Positions 1 through 8,611 of a DNA stretch of 64,000 nucleotides are shown one piece after another. This DNA comes from Aestuariirhabdus sp. (GTDB lineage: Bacteria > Pseudomonadota > Gammaproteobacteria > Pseudomonadales > Aestuariirhabdaceae), in the NCBI GenBank assembly GCA_030622755.1, contig JAUXFT010000005.1:1-64000 (forward strand), written 5' to 3'. Each line of letters opens with the position of its first letter. Position 1 is the first letter of the stretch. A program made the translations under genes and the position numbers. The notes beneath the pieces were generated by a model that ran no database searches, was not told the origin of the DNA, and worked only from the letters and a program-made list of their open reading frames with translations.

Positions 1-80
1 ATAGGTGGATAGGTGGATAGATGGATAGATGGATAGATGGATAGATGGATAGATGGATAGATGGATAGGTGGATAGGTGG
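1..80. repeat. 8-bp short tandem repeat array, ten units
   Basis: Ten contiguous 8-bp units: two of ATAGGTGG, six of ATAGATGG and two of ATAGGTGG. The array begins at the first base of the window, so its full length is unknown. Because 8 is not a multiple of 3, every forward frame runs into TAG inside the array. The reverse strand stays open and would encode a repeated PSIHLSIY peptide. The array stops exactly where recognisable dehydratase coding sequence begins. It could be a true microsatellite expansion or an assembly artefact at a contig edge. Confidence 0.95.
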
Positions 81-412
81 ATCACTCTCTTCAGGCAGGC
101 CAAATTATTAAGGTTACCGAGCTATCCACACTATCTGACGGAACAGCTGGAGGCGTTGAACCCGGTGCAATGACCTTCGATATTTGCCAGCAAGTGATTG
201 ATCAACAGGTCCTGGTAAGTGAAGATGAGATTATCCATGCCATCCGTCTTATGGCCAAGCATGAACAATTTATTATCGAAGGTGCTGCCGCGGTTGCGTT
301 AGCTGCGTCACTAAAATGCACGGATCAATGGCAAGGTAAACGCGTGGGCGTCATACTCTGTGGACGTAACATAGATCTGGACACCTGTCTGTCGATTACT
401 TCGACAGACTAA
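77..412 (+). pseudogene. Threonine/serine dehydratase-like PLP enzyme, C-terminal fragment
   Basis: The roughly 110 residues match the C-terminal third of fold-type II PLP-dependent threonine/serine dehydratases (IlvA/TdcB/EutB-like). The glycine-rich stretch TLSDGTAGGVEPGA and the tail motifs IEGAAAVALAA and VGVILCGRNID are all recognisable. The N-terminal two thirds, including the PLP-binding lysine, are absent: upstream there is only the 8-bp repeat, with TAG stops in every frame. The ORF-track start is a GTG at the very end of the repeat, and no ribosome binding site is visible, so it is unlikely to be expressed as an enzyme. The missing part may lie left of the window on the other side of the repeat, or be lost. 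The family assignment is fairly sure; the exact substrate is not. Confidence 0.75.
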
Positions 413-451
413 CGAGGACTATCAACACGTGCTGCAACGGACTGTTACCTG

Positions 452-1117
452 ATGAGTCGCTTCATGAGAAAGTTTCTACTGTCATTACTGACACTGCCAA
501 TTATATTATTTGTGATCGCCGTATTCGGTTGGTTTTACAGCGTTCAGCGATTGACCGCTGAGAAAGCTTTACTGGAGATCAGTTTTCAACTGATAGAACC
601 CCAGCATTATATGGCCACACTGGAAAGCTATGATGGTTGCCACTGGGGAAAATATGAAATCTTCGGCGACCAATGGCGCGTTGATGCACAGTTTATCAAA
701 TGGAAAACAGCGGCCATCCTTGCAGGGTTTGACGCTCGCTATCGCCTCGAGCGTCTCAGTGGACGCTACCTGAAATTAAACGACGCCAACAGCCAACCGC
801 ACATGGCGCATGATATCAGTCACCAGCCTGCCCTGGACCTGGTAACACTCAGCTCTGCGTTAGGACGCTTTAATGTTCTGCTCGATGCGGAGTACGGCAG
901 TTCTACGTATCAGGACATCGACACGCATTTGAAATATCGCGTGTACAGAACACAGTCCGGTCTTATTACCCGCAGCGAATCCCGCACACTAACGCGCTTT
1001 GAGGACGGATCCTTAACCATCCGTATAAATCACGCCTGCGAACAACAAAGTCAGTGGCGTCTTTTTGTCGACAAAGTTGATAATGTGCTGAAAGCTATTT
1101 TTAAAAATCCAGGCTAA
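452..1117 (+). CDS. Conserved membrane-anchored protein of unknown function
   Basis: 221 residues. A single hydrophobic segment near residues 8-29 (LLSLLTLPIILFVIAVFGWFY) should anchor it in the inner membrane with a periplasmic C-terminal domain. The body contains GDQWRVDAQFIKWK and YRLERLSGRYLKL. I recall this pattern from a family of about 200 residues in Pseudomonas and relatives, often labelled multidrug transporter, although it has nothing like a transporter fold. No catalytic motif is evident. It stands alone between the dehydratase fragment and a gene-free stretch. The ATG at 452 has no strong Shine-Dalgarno sequence; an ATG four codons later is the alternative. Confidence 0.7.
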   Translation: MSRFMRKFLLSLLTLPIILFVIAVFGWFYSVQRLTAEKALLEISFQLIEPQHYMATLESYDGCHWGKYEIFGDQWRVDAQFIKWKTAAILAGFDARYRLERLSGRYLKLNDANSQPHMAHDISHQPALDLVTLSSALGRFNVLLDAEYGSSTYQDIDTHLKYRVYRTQSGLITRSESRTLTRFEDGSLTIRINHACEQQSQWRLFVDKVDNVLKAIFKNPG

Positions 1118-1492
1118 CAAGGCGCCCCCCCATAGCGCTAATCTCAGGCTTTTGTTCTGCAGCCCAAAATAACCTGACACCTGCATTTCAAATGCCCTGA
1201 TAACTGTATGATTTTTCATTGCTCTCGAACTGCCATGAGTTGTACACAGATTATCTGGACCCGGCTGTGCATGCCCTGTGGATAACATAGCTTCGCTCGC
1301 TGTTATCGGGACTTACAGAATACGGTTAAAAAATCACCACCTTTGAAATACCCGCCCGACAGCTCAAAAGACAAAAAAATAATCGGAGAAGCCTGGCGTA
1401 TAACCCCTGAAATACTCGCAAAATTCCGCCGGGTTTGACGCTGTGCGACCAGTTCGGTACTGTTGCGGCTCTCACCCTATGAGTATCCAAGC
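1118..1492. other. Gene-free stretch upstream of xseB with DnaA-box-like sites
   Basis: I see no coding sequence on either strand; the 91-aa minus-strand ORF reaching into it is a shadow. The stretch holds a perfect DnaA box (TGTGGATAA, 1277-1285), a one-mismatch box (TTGTACACA, 1240-1248), and an inverted repeat GATAACA/TGTTATC (1281-1287 with 1301-1307) that overlaps the perfect box. The promoter of the xseB-ispA-dxs operon must also lie here, but I cannot pick out a convincing -35/-10 pair. Confidence 0.5.
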
Positions 1493-1735
1493 ATGGTCAA
1501 GAAGAAGCAGGGGTTTGCCTTCGAAAACTCCCTCGCGGAGCTGGAAACACTGGTCGAAAAGATGGAATCTGGCGATCTGTCACTGGAACAATCCTTACAG
1601 GCTTTCGAACAGGGAATCAGTTTAACCCGGGAATGCCAGCAAGCACTGTCAAGCGCCGAGCAAAAAGTCCAACTATTAGTTCAACGCAACGATAAACTCA
1701 GCGTCGAGCCTTTTCCTGACTCTGACGACCAATGA
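1493..1735 (+). CDS. xseB: Exodeoxyribonuclease VII small subunit
   Basis: 80 residues, the usual size for XseB. The sequence FENSLAELETLVEKMESGDLSLEQSL is the hallmark of the family: two antiparallel helices that bind the XseA large subunit. The complex degrades single-stranded DNA processively in both directions. I start at the ATG of MVKKKQG because it gives the family length. The track ORF begins 10 codons upstream at a TTG with no better ribosome site. The gene overlaps ispA by 4 bp (ATGA), the same xseB-ispA-dxs order seen in many gammaproteobacteria, so it is probably co-transcribed with them. XseA is not in this window. Confidence 0.93.
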   Translation: MVKKKQGFAFENSLAELETLVEKMESGDLSLEQSLQAFEQGISLTRECQQALSSAEQKVQLLVQRNDKLSVEPFPDSDDQ

Positions 1736-2622
1736 GCATCGACGCCTACCTTAAGACGTGCCAGCAACGCGTTGACCTGCATTTGCAGGCTCTTCTCAGC
1801 AAGGCACCAAACGGTGCTGAGCAGCTAAACGAAGCAATGAAGTACAGCGTTTTTAATGGCGGCAAACGCATTCGCCCCATGCTGGTACTTGCCAGCTGCG
1901 AGGCACTTGGCGGCAATCTGGAGAACGCCACGCCAGCTGCCGCCGCTGTTGAGTTAATTCACGCATATTCTTTAGTGCATGATGACCTGCCAGCCATGGA
2001 CGATGATGACCTGCGTCGTGGCAAACCTACCTGTCATATTGCATTTGGTGAAGCTACCGCGATTCTGGCAGGAGATGCATTGCAAACGCTTGCTTTTGAA
2101 CAGCTCACTCTGCCTTCAAATAACACCTCTTTAAGCAGTGAAATCCAGTTGCAACTGGTACGCACCCTTGCACAGGGATCCGGCGTCAACGGCATGGTGT
2201 CAGGGCAGGCAATAGATCTTGTTTCTGTCGGGCGCACATTAAATCTGCAACAACTTGAACATATGCACAATCACAAGACTGGCGCCCTGATTACTGCCAG
2301 TGTGGAAATAGGTGCCTGCATCGCTGGAGCAAGCCCTGAACAATTGCACTGCTTGCGCAAGTACGCAAACGCTATTGGTCTGGCGTTCCAGGTTCAGGAT
2401 GACATCCTCGACGTCGAAGCCGATACCGAAACTCTGGGCAAAACCCAGGGTGCAGATCAAGCACTCAACAAACCGACCTATCCCTCCTTGTTGGGACTGG
2501 ATAGTGCTAAAAGCAAAGCCAACGACCTGCTAAATGCCGCCCTTGAAGCCTTAAACGAGTTCGATGACCGCGCTACGCCACTTCGCGATCTGGCCCGATA
2601 TATTGTGCAACGTACTCATTAA
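1732..2622 (+). CDS. ispA: Farnesyl (geranyl) diphosphate synthase
   Basis: 296 residues, normal for IspA. It condenses DMAPP/GPP with isopentenyl diphosphate to farnesyl diphosphate in the cytoplasm, supplying undecaprenyl, ubiquinone and heme O synthesis. The first aspartate-rich motif is DDLPAMD at residues 84-90 and the second is DDILD at 223-227; both bind Mg-diphosphate. GGKRIRPML near residue 43 is the IPP-binding segment. It overlaps xseB by 4 bp and is followed by dxs after about 60 bp. This places the first enzyme of the MEP pathway and a prenyl chain synthase in one operon. Confidence 0.96.
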   Translation: MSIDAYLKTCQQRVDLHLQALLSKAPNGAEQLNEAMKYSVFNGGKRIRPMLVLASCEALGGNLENATPAAAAVELIHAYSLVHDDLPAMDDDDLRRGKPTCHIAFGEATAILAGDALQTLAFEQLTLPSNNTSLSSEIQLQLVRTLAQGSGVNGMVSGQAIDLVSVGRTLNLQQLEHMHNHKTGALITASVEIGACIAGASPEQLHCLRKYANAIGLAFQVQDDILDVEADTETLGKTQGADQALNKPTYPSLLGLDSAKSKANDLLNAALEALNEFDDRATPLRDLARYIVQRTH

Positions 2623-2686
2623 CAGAGTAGAATGAGGCGCTTAAACCCGTCCAAATAGCCTGATACAAGAAACCTAATATCACTTC

Positions 2687-4591
2687 ATGTTTCATACGAT
2701 TCCCAGACAACGGCCTGAAACACCGCTACTGGATCGGGTAAATTCTCCCGAGCAGTTACGCAAACTGGAAAGCAACCAGTTACCGGAGTTGACAGACCAG
2801 CTTCGCGAATACCTGCTGTACTGTGTCGGGCAAACCGGTGGACACTTTGGTGCCGGCCTGGGTGTAGTCGAATTAACAGTCGCGTTGCACTATATCTTCG
2901 ACACCCCGAATGATCGTCTGGTTTGGGATGTTGGTCATCAGGCATATCCCCATAAAATTCTTACTGGTCGTCGCGAAGAGATGCTGACATTGCGTCAACG
3001 CGATGGCCTGGCCGCATTCCCGCGCCGTAGCGAAAGTTCTTATGATACTTTCGGAGTTGGCCATTCCAGCACCTCTATCAGTGCCGCTCTGGGAATGGCG
3101 ATCGCTGCCCGCATGCAGAATGTTGAGCGCCAGGCGATCGCGGTTATTGGCGATGGTGCCATGACAGCGGGCATGGCATTTGAAGCACTTAATCACGCCT
3201 CCGATGTGAACGCTAACCTGCTGGTTATTCTCAACGACAATGACATGTCAATATCTGCCAACGTCGGCGGACTCTCAAACTACTTCGCCAAACTACTTTC
3301 CAGCCGCGCTTACCACAACATGCGCGAAGGCAGCCGTAAAGTATTGAGCACAATACCCAAAGCCTGGGAGTTAGCCGTACGTACCGAAGAGCACGCTAAA
3401 GGCATGTTTGCGCCGAGCACACTTTTTGAAGAGTTAGGCTTCAATTACATTGGCCCCATTGATGGCCATAATCTGGACGTACTGACCGCCACGCTGCACA
3501 ACATGCGAGACCTTAAGGGCCCGCAGTTTTTGCATATTGTTACTCAGAAAGGCCATGGATTTGCTCCCGCAGAGCAAGACCCTATTGGCTACCACGCGAT
3601 CACCAAGCTGGAACCCGAAGCACCGGTTAAACCAACGGTCACAAAACAGGCACCGCCAAAATATTCCAATATATTCGGCCGTTGGTTGGTCGATATGGCT
3701 GAACAGGAACCCAATCTGGCTGGCATTACGCCGGCCATGAAAGACGGCTCTGACCTGATCGAATTTTCACAGCGCTTTCCCGATCGTTACTTCGACGTTG
3801 CCATCGCCGAACAGCACGCCGTGACACTGGCTGCGGGCATTGCCTGCGATGGTGGGAAGCCCGTGGTAGCCATCTATTCAACCTTCCTGCAGCGAGGTTA
3901 TGACCAACTGATTCATGACGTTGCCGTGCAGGATCTGGATGTACTCTTTGCTATCGACCGAGCCGGGCTGGTGGGTGAGGATGGTCCAACCCATGCCGGT
4001 TGCTACGATATTCCTTTCTTGCGCTGCGTACCCGGTATGGTAGTAATGACACCTGCCGACGAGAACGAAACCCGCTTAATGCTGAGTACTGGCTACTATC
4101 ACAAAGGGCCAGCCACAGTACGCTACCCACGCGGCAATGGTATTGGCGTCAACGTAACCACAAGCCTCGATAGCCTTCCCATAGGCAAGGGCGAAATACG
4201 CCGTAAAGGCAATCGTGGGATCGCCATTCTCGCCTTCGGCACACTTCTGCAAAACGCACTGCAAGCTGGTGAAATGCTGGATGCCAGCGTTGCCAACATG
4301 CGCTTCGTAAAACCGATCGATGAAGAGCTAATTCGCTCACTGGCTTTGCAACACGAACTGCTGGTAACTATCGAAGAGGGAGCCATCATGGGCGGTGCCG
4401 GATCTGCCGTAACGGAATACCTGATGGCCGAAGACCTGCGCGTATCGGTATTAAACCTTGGCATTCCTGATCGTTTTATCGAGCACGGTAAGCCAACGGA
4501 ACTGCTGAAAGAGTGTGGGCTTGATGCCGATGGCATCATCGCTGCCATAAAACAGCGGTTATCCACCAGCAAGCAAAACAAAGCCATCTAA
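2687..4591 (+). CDS. dxs: 1-deoxy-D-xylulose-5-phosphate synthase
   Basis: 634 residues, close to the usual 620-640. It makes DXP from pyruvate and glyceraldehyde 3-phosphate using thiamine diphosphate, the committed step of the MEP isoprenoid pathway. The TPP/Mg motif [19 protein letters not shown] lies near residue 155 with the NDNDMSIS continuation. The transketolase-type catalytic glutamate is in [11 protein letters not shown] near residue 370, followed by the transketolase C-terminal domain. [20 protein letters not shown] is a typical DXS N-terminus. It is the last gene of xseB-ispA-dxs and faces ribA tail to tail. Confidence 0.97.
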   Translation: MFHTIPRQRPETPLLDRVNSPEQLRKLESNQLPELTDQLREYLLYCVGQTGGHFGAGLGVVELTVALHYIFDTPNDRLVWDVGHQAYPHKILTGRREEMLTLRQRDGLAAFPRRSESSYDTFGVGHSSTSISAALGMAIAARMQNVERQAIAVIGDGAMTAGMAFEALNHASDVNANLLVILNDNDMSISANVGGLSNYFAKLLSSRAYHNMREGSRKVLSTIPKAWELAVRTEEHAKGMFAPSTLFEELGFNYIGPIDGHNLDVLTATLHNMRDLKGPQFLHIVTQKGHGFAPAEQDPIGYHAITKLEPEAPVKPTVTKQAPPKYSNIFGRWLVDMAEQEPNLAGITPAMKDGSDLIEFSQRFPDRYFDVAIAEQHAVTLAAGIACDGGKPVVAIYSTFLQRGYDQLIHDVAVQDLDVLFAIDRAGLVGEDGPTHAGCYDIPFLRCVPGMVVMTPADENETRLMLSTGYYHKGPATVRYPRGNGIGVNVTTSLDSLPIGKGEIRRKGNRGIAILAFGTLLQNALQAGEMLDASVANMRFVKPIDEELIRSLALQHELLVTIEEGAIMGGAGSAVTEYLMAEDLRVSVLNLGIPDRFIEHGKPTELLKECGLDADGIIAAIKQRLSTSKQNKAI

Positions 4592-4615
4592 CCACAGTCA
4601 TCCCCTATCCTGCCA

Positions 4616-4683
4616 AGGCATCTGACCGAATGCCTCAGGGCCTCTCCGACCTGGCATTGCAGTAATTGGTTTTCGGCAATTAC
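4616..4683. terminator. Two hairpins between the convergent dxs and ribA genes
   Basis: AGGCAT-8 nt-ATGCCT at 4616-4635 and GTAATTG-8 nt-CAATTAC at 4662-4683 are perfect inverted repeats in the 184-bp gap between two tail-to-tail genes. Neither is followed by a good T-tract, so they may act as processing or weak bidirectional stop signals rather than classical terminators. Confidence 0.4.
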
Positions 4684-4775
4684 GAATAGAAATCTCAGGA
4701 AAAATACTGCATTTTAAATGCGTCGGTGAACCAGCTCCCATCACTCATCAACTAACTCAAAGTTAAATCCGATGA

Positions 4776-5375
4776 TCAGGTATCCGGAGCTGTCATCCAG
4801 TGGCCAAGCTTGCCGGCTTTGGTAGCCAGATAGCGCTCATTATGAGGATTTCGGCCAGTATGCAACGGGCACCGCTCAATAACCGTTATGCCAACCGCTT
4901 CCATCGCCTCGACCTTGCGTGGGTTATTGGTCATCAATCGCAGAGTTTCAACACCCAGCTTCTCCAGTATCACTTCGCACATGCTGTATTCGCGCATGTC
5001 GGCACCAAAACCTAGCTGCTCGTTGGCTTCGACGGTATCGGCGCCGCCATCTTGCAATTTATACGCGCGTATTTTATTCATCAGGCCAATGCCACGACCT
5101 TCCTGACGCAAATAGAGTAATACGCCACGTCCCTCTTTGGAGATCGCTTTAAGGGCTGCTTCGAGCTGGGCTCCGCAATCGCAGCGCATGCTGAATAAGG
5201 CATCGCCGGTTAAACACTCGGAATGCACCCGTGCCAGAACCGGCCGACCATCATCAACCCCGCCCATGGTGAGGGCAATATGCTCCTTGCCAGTTTCTAT
5301 ATCCTCAAAACCATGCATCTCGAACTCCCCGAACGGAGTTGGCAAAATTGAGGTAGCGACATAACGTATTGACAC
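4776..5375 (-). CDS. ribA: GTP cyclohydrolase II
   Basis: 199 residues, typical of stand-alone RibA. It opens the imidazole ring of GTP to give 2,5-diamino-6-ribosylamino-pyrimidinone phosphate, the first committed step of riboflavin synthesis. The zinc ligands are all present in [20 protein letters not shown] (C54, C65 and C67, the same numbering as the E. coli enzyme). The catalytic segment [23 protein letters not shown] is intact. It sits apart from the main rib cluster. The second RibA-like domain, in RibBA at 8.6 kb, lacks these cysteines, so this gene is probably the only functional GTP cyclohydrolase II here. Confidence 0.97.
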   Translation of the reverse strand: MSIRYVATSILPTPFGEFEMHGFEDIETGKEHIALTMGGVDDGRPVLARVHSECLTGDALFSMRCDCGAQLEAALKAISKEGRGVLLYLRQEGRGIGLMNKIRAYKLQDGGADTVEANEQLGFGADMREYSMCEVILEKLGVETLRLMTNNPRKVEAMEAVGITVIERCPLHTGRNPHNERYLATKAGKLGHWMTAPDT

Positions 5376-5465
5376 GGGAACTCCTAAAACTATTGTTGCT
5401 GACTCAGCACATCGCGGCTCGGCATTCTAACAGGCTGCGCTAATCCTGCACACTCGAAGACTGTG

Positions 5466-6119
5466 TTAAAACTTCTCTTCCAGCAACATTACGCCGGCAT
5501 TTTCCTGGATCTTTACGTGTTTCAAAAAGCTCATGCCCAACAGAACCTGTGTGGGGTAATCACCTTCGACGACTACCGCACGGACATTTCTGCGTTCAAT
5601 GCCGCCGATACTGACGCGCGTAAGCTGTAATTCATACGCCATCACTTGATCGCTGGCTGTGGTAATGGGGCGAAGCGTACCCAGTCGTGTGTAATCCAGC
5701 CCCAAAGAAGTGGCTTGTGTCGAACTCAGGGCAATCATACTGGCACCAGTGTCGATCACCATCTGTACCGGACGACCATTGATCGCACCATACACAGGAT
5801 AGCTGTTAGATCCATGATCAAAACTGACCCTGACCTGCTTTTTCTCAGCGGGTCTATAGCTGCTATTCACTGCCCGTGACAGTTTCATATCCCGTGCTTT
5901 GCCATCAACCAGCAATCGAGCACCCTGTGCATCGGCATCCAATAATTCCACACCATTCACAGCAGGACGGCCAACCTTTAAAAGGTGGCGCTCACCGTCA
6001 ATCAGTACCACCGCGATCCCTGGAAACAATCCAACCACACGAACATCAGAGGCAGCAGGACTCACCGAGCACCACAGGGTAAATAGCAAAGCAGCGAACA
6101 ACTGTTTAACAACATTCAT
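5466..6119 (-). CDS. Secreted retropepsin-like aspartic protease (clan AA)
   Basis: 217 residues. An N-terminal signal peptide (VVKQLFAALLFTLWCSVSPAAS) directs it to the periplasm. The second half is a single-lobe retropepsin-like domain with the catalytic motif VIDTGASMIALSS and the flap/late motif VLLGMSFLKHVKI, as in the TIGR02281 family of bacterial aspartic proteases. Enzymes of this type act as dimers; no substrate can be read from the sequence. I start at the ATG of MNVVK because GGGAGGTGG sits just upstream; the track ORF begins one codon earlier at TTG. It follows pgpA on the same strand after a gap of about 57 bp. Confidence 0.85.
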   Translation of the reverse strand: MNVVKQLFAALLFTLWCSVSPAASDVRVVGLFPGIAVVLIDGERHLLKVGRPAVNGVELLDADAQGARLLVDGKARDMKLSRAVNSSYRPAEKKQVRVSFDHGSNSYPVYGAINGRPVQMVIDTGASMIALSSTQATSLGLDYTRLGTLRPITTASDQVMAYELQLTRVSIGGIERRNVRAVVVEGDYPTQVLLGMSFLKHVKIQENAGVMLLEEKF

Positions 6120-6176
6120 CAACCACCTCCCTGTCCTATGGTTATTTTTACCAGCCTCATCCGTGGCTACACCGGA

Positions 6177-6653
6177 TTAGACCACCGCGATATACAACAG
6201 CTGCAATGCAGCAAGGGCGAATATTCCCGCCAGGACATCGTCCAGCATAATCCCAAAACCGCCGTGTACCCGCTTATCTACCCAGCGAATCGGCCATGGC
6301 TTAAGTATGTCAAACAGGCGGAACAACGCAAATCCGATGACGATCCAAAGCCAACCAGGTGGCGCCGCTATCATGGTGATCCAGAAGCCGACAAACTCAT
6401 CCCATACGATGCCGCCGTGATCATGCACGCCTATATCCCTTGACGTGATATCACACAACCAACAGCCGACCGCAAACGCAACCACTAACACCAGCAGATA
6501 GCTGCCCAGCGGCAAATATTGCAACAACAGATAAAAAGGAACCGCTGCAAGCGTTCCAAAAGTTCCTGGCGCAACAGGTGCTGCACCACTACCAAAACCA
6601 AACGCCACAAAATGAATAGGATTACGCCATACACTTGCCGGGGTATCTGCCAT
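6177..6653 (-). CDS. pgpA: Phosphatidylglycerophosphatase A
   Basis: 158 residues from the chosen start, standard for PgpA. It dephosphorylates phosphatidylglycerophosphate to phosphatidylglycerol at the inner membrane. Family motifs are FGSGAAPVAPGTFGTLAAVPFY near the N-terminus, the acidic IVWDEFVGFW, and FRLFDILKPWPIRWVD near the C-terminus. Several hydrophobic segments fit a membrane enzyme. I start at MADTPASV because GGAG lies 6 nt upstream; the longer track ORF would overlap thiL. The thiL-pgpA order is conserved in gammaproteobacteria, and the gap here is 10 bp. Confidence 0.94.
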   Translation of the reverse strand: MADTPASVWRNPIHFVAFGFGSGAAPVAPGTFGTLAAVPFYLLLQYLPLGSYLLVLVVAFAVGCWLCDITSRDIGVHDHGGIVWDEFVGFWITMIAAPPGWLWIVIGFALFRLFDILKPWPIRWVDKRVHGGFGIMLDDVLAGIFALAALQLLYIAVV

Positions 6654-6663
6654 GAGATCTCCG

Positions 6664-7632
6664 CTAAAAATGTTGATATCCGGTCGCCGACAAAGGCTCA
6701 CCGGTTGTTGTCAGAATTCCTGCCGCAGACTGAATACGGCCAATCGGCGTGCAGGGAACCAAAGCGCAGAGCTCAGCCTTCATACTTTGCCACAGGGGTT
6801 CCGGAAGAGTAAAACACAGCTCATAATCATCACCGCCACCCAACGCTAGCTTACTTGCATCATTTGGCTGCCCTTTTCGTAACAATTCAGACTGTAACGC
6901 GCTGGAACAGGGTAAGGCTGCAAGATCCACAACGGCGCCAACACCACTACGCTCAAGTATGTGGCCTAAATCAGCTAGCAACCCATCCGAAATATCGATA
7001 GCGCAGCGACCCCCTCCGGCCAGCAACGCCCGCCCAAGCGCAATCCGTGGCTGAGGATCATAATAGCGTTGCCATAAATACTGCTGGCAATCATCCAGGG
7101 TGGCGTAATCCTGATCAAGCAAGGTCAGAGCAGCTGCCGCATCACCCAGGGTACCGCTAACCAGGATCAGATCGCCAATACCGGCACCGTCACGCCGCAG
7201 CGCTCTTTTTACCGGTAGCAGCCCCTGCACCTGAATGGTAATACTTAGCGGTCCGCGGGTCGTATCACCACCCGCTAAAGAAATTTCGAACACCCTGGCG
7301 ACCTGTTCGAGGCCCGTCGAAAATCCGTGCAGCCATTTGCTATCAGCTTCCGGCAAACTGAGCGCCAGGGTGAAGCAGATCGGAGTCGCCCCCATGGCGG
7401 CAAGATCGCTAAGATTAACGGCCAATGCCCTGCGAGCGAGCAGTTCTGCATCGGCGGTGACAGGAAAATGAACGCCCGCCACCAAGGTATCAATAGAAAA
7501 ACAGAGCTGTAGCCCAACGGGCACGTCGATAATTGCGCAATCGTCACCGATACCTAAAGAGACTGCCGCACATTGATCGTTGAGCCCCGGGCGGTCAAAG
7601 TAACGCTGAATAAGCTCAAATTCGCCTGGCAT
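6664..7632 (-). CDS. thiL: Thiamine-monophosphate kinase
   Basis: 322 residues, the usual length. It phosphorylates thiamine monophosphate to thiamine diphosphate with ATP, the last step of thiamine cofactor synthesis. The N-terminal ATP/Mg motif LGIGDDCAIID, the LAGGDTTRGPLSIT segment and the C-terminal GGGDDYELCFTLP are all characteristic of ThiL in the PurM/AIRS fold. Its start codon shares one base with the nusB stop (TGATG), so the two are translationally coupled. TPP is needed by the neighbouring Dxs. Confidence 0.96.
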   Translation of the reverse strand: MPGEFELIQRYFDRPGLNDQCAAVSLGIGDDCAIIDVPVGLQLCFSIDTLVAGVHFPVTADAELLARRALAVNLSDLAAMGATPICFTLALSLPEADSKWLHGFSTGLEQVARVFEISLAGGDTTRGPLSITIQVQGLLPVKRALRRDGAGIGDLILVSGTLGDAAAALTLLDQDYATLDDCQQYLWQRYYDPQPRIALGRALLAGGGRCAIDISDGLLADLGHILERSGVGAVVDLAALPCSSALQSELLRKGQPNDASKLALGGGDDYELCFTLPEPLWQSMKAELCALVPCTPIGRIQSAAGILTTTGEPLSATGYQHF

Positions 7633-8111
7633 CAGCTTTTACGATAATCCTTCACTTCCGCCGCGCGAATTTGCAACGCAAGTTTATCGAGAATTCCATT
7701 CACATAACGATGGCTTTCAGAGGCACCAAAACGTTTTGCCAGTTCGATACCTTCGTTGATTACCACACGATAGGGTACATCGACTCGACGAAACAACTCA
7801 TAACCACCAATGCGCAGAATGGCCAATTCGACCGGATCCAATTCATCAAGCTGACGATCAATGACAGGCCGTAATGCTTCGTCCAGCTCACTCAGCATAG
7901 AAGGAACACCGTGCAGAATGTCACTGAAGTAGGGACTATCAATTTTTGAAAAGTCGTTATCAGCTCGAAACTGCGCTTCGATATCATTGATGTTGGCCTG
8001 AGCCATCTGCCATTGATAGAGCGCTTGCAACGCCTTCTGTCGAGCCTTTCGGCGCGCGGCTGGTTTGATGCGATTGTCAGCTTGATTGCTCAAATCACTC
8101 TCCCATCTCAT
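7632..8111 (-). CDS. nusB: Transcription antitermination factor NusB
   Basis: About 150-159 residues. NusB binds boxA RNA together with NusE (S10) in the rRNA antitermination complex. The N-terminal helix [20 protein letters not shown] and the later [20 protein letters not shown] and [12 protein letters not shown] are typical. The track start ATG overlaps ribH by 17 bp and has a poor ribosome site. A TTG at about 8093 has GGGAGAG just upstream, inside the end of ribH, and could be the real start; it keeps all conserved residues. ribH-nusB-thiL-pgpA is a classic order. Confidence 0.95.
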   Translation of the reverse strand: MRWESDLSNQADNRIKPAARRKARQKALQALYQWQMAQANINDIEAQFRADNDFSKIDSPYFSDILHGVPSMLSELDEALRPVIDRQLDELDPVELAILRIGGYELFRRVDVPYRVVINEGIELAKRFGASESHRYVNGILDKLALQIRAAEVKDYRKS

Positions 8112-8571
8112 TCAATAGGTTAACCATCTCAAACGCTGACATGGCTGCCTCTTCACCCTTATTACCGGCTTTAGTACCAGAACGCTCAATAGCTTGCTCG
8201 ATAGAATCGACCGTTAAAACACCGAACGAAACAGGAACTTCACTTTCCAGGGCAACAACACCTAAACCTTTAACGCACTCGCCAGCAACGTATTCAAAGT
8301 GCGGAGTACCGCCTCGAATAACAGCTCCCAACGCGATCACTGCATCATAGCTGCCAGACTTGGCTGCTTTCTTAACGACCAGAGGGATTTCAAAAGCACC
8401 CGGACAACGAATGATCGTAATATCTTCATCGCTCACTCCATGGCGGCTCAAGGAATCGACTGCGCCTTCCAGCAGGCTCTCCACTACAAAAGCATTCCAG
8501 CGTCCTACCACAATGGCATACTTACCATTGTTACCCGTTAGCTTCCCTTCAATAGTTCTAATCGTTGACAT
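8095..8571 (-). CDS. ribH: 6,7-dimethyl-8-ribityllumazine synthase
   Basis: 158 residues. It condenses 5-amino-6-ribitylaminouracil with 3,4-dihydroxybutanone 4-phosphate to lumazine, the penultimate riboflavin step; the family forms pentamers or icosahedral capsids. The recognisable active-site segments are [51 protein letters not shown] and [31 protein letters not shown], which includes the catalytic histidine in TPHFEY. It lies between ribBA and nusB in the minus-strand rib cluster. Confidence 0.97.
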   Translation of the reverse strand: MSTIRTIEGKLTGNNGKYAIVVGRWNAFVVESLLEGAVDSLSRHGVSDEDITIIRCPGAFEIPLVVKKAAKSGSYDAVIALGAVIRGGTPHFEYVAGECVKGLGVVALESEVPVSFGVLTVDSIEQAIERSGTKAGNKGEEAAMSAFEMVNLLNEMGE

Positions 8572-8611
8572 GAAAAATCCTCTTCAAACAGTTGTTACTC
8601 TACAGCAGTTA

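Noticed and set aside
1-80. Possible CRISPR-like array or phase-variable switch
   Set aside because: There are no spacers, so it is not CRISPR. All forward frames contain TAG within three units, so copy-number change cannot switch the downstream gene on by frame alone.
4123-4587. 154-aa minus-strand ORF inside dxs
   Set aside because: Serine/proline-rich shadow of dxs on the opposite strand, with no features of its own.
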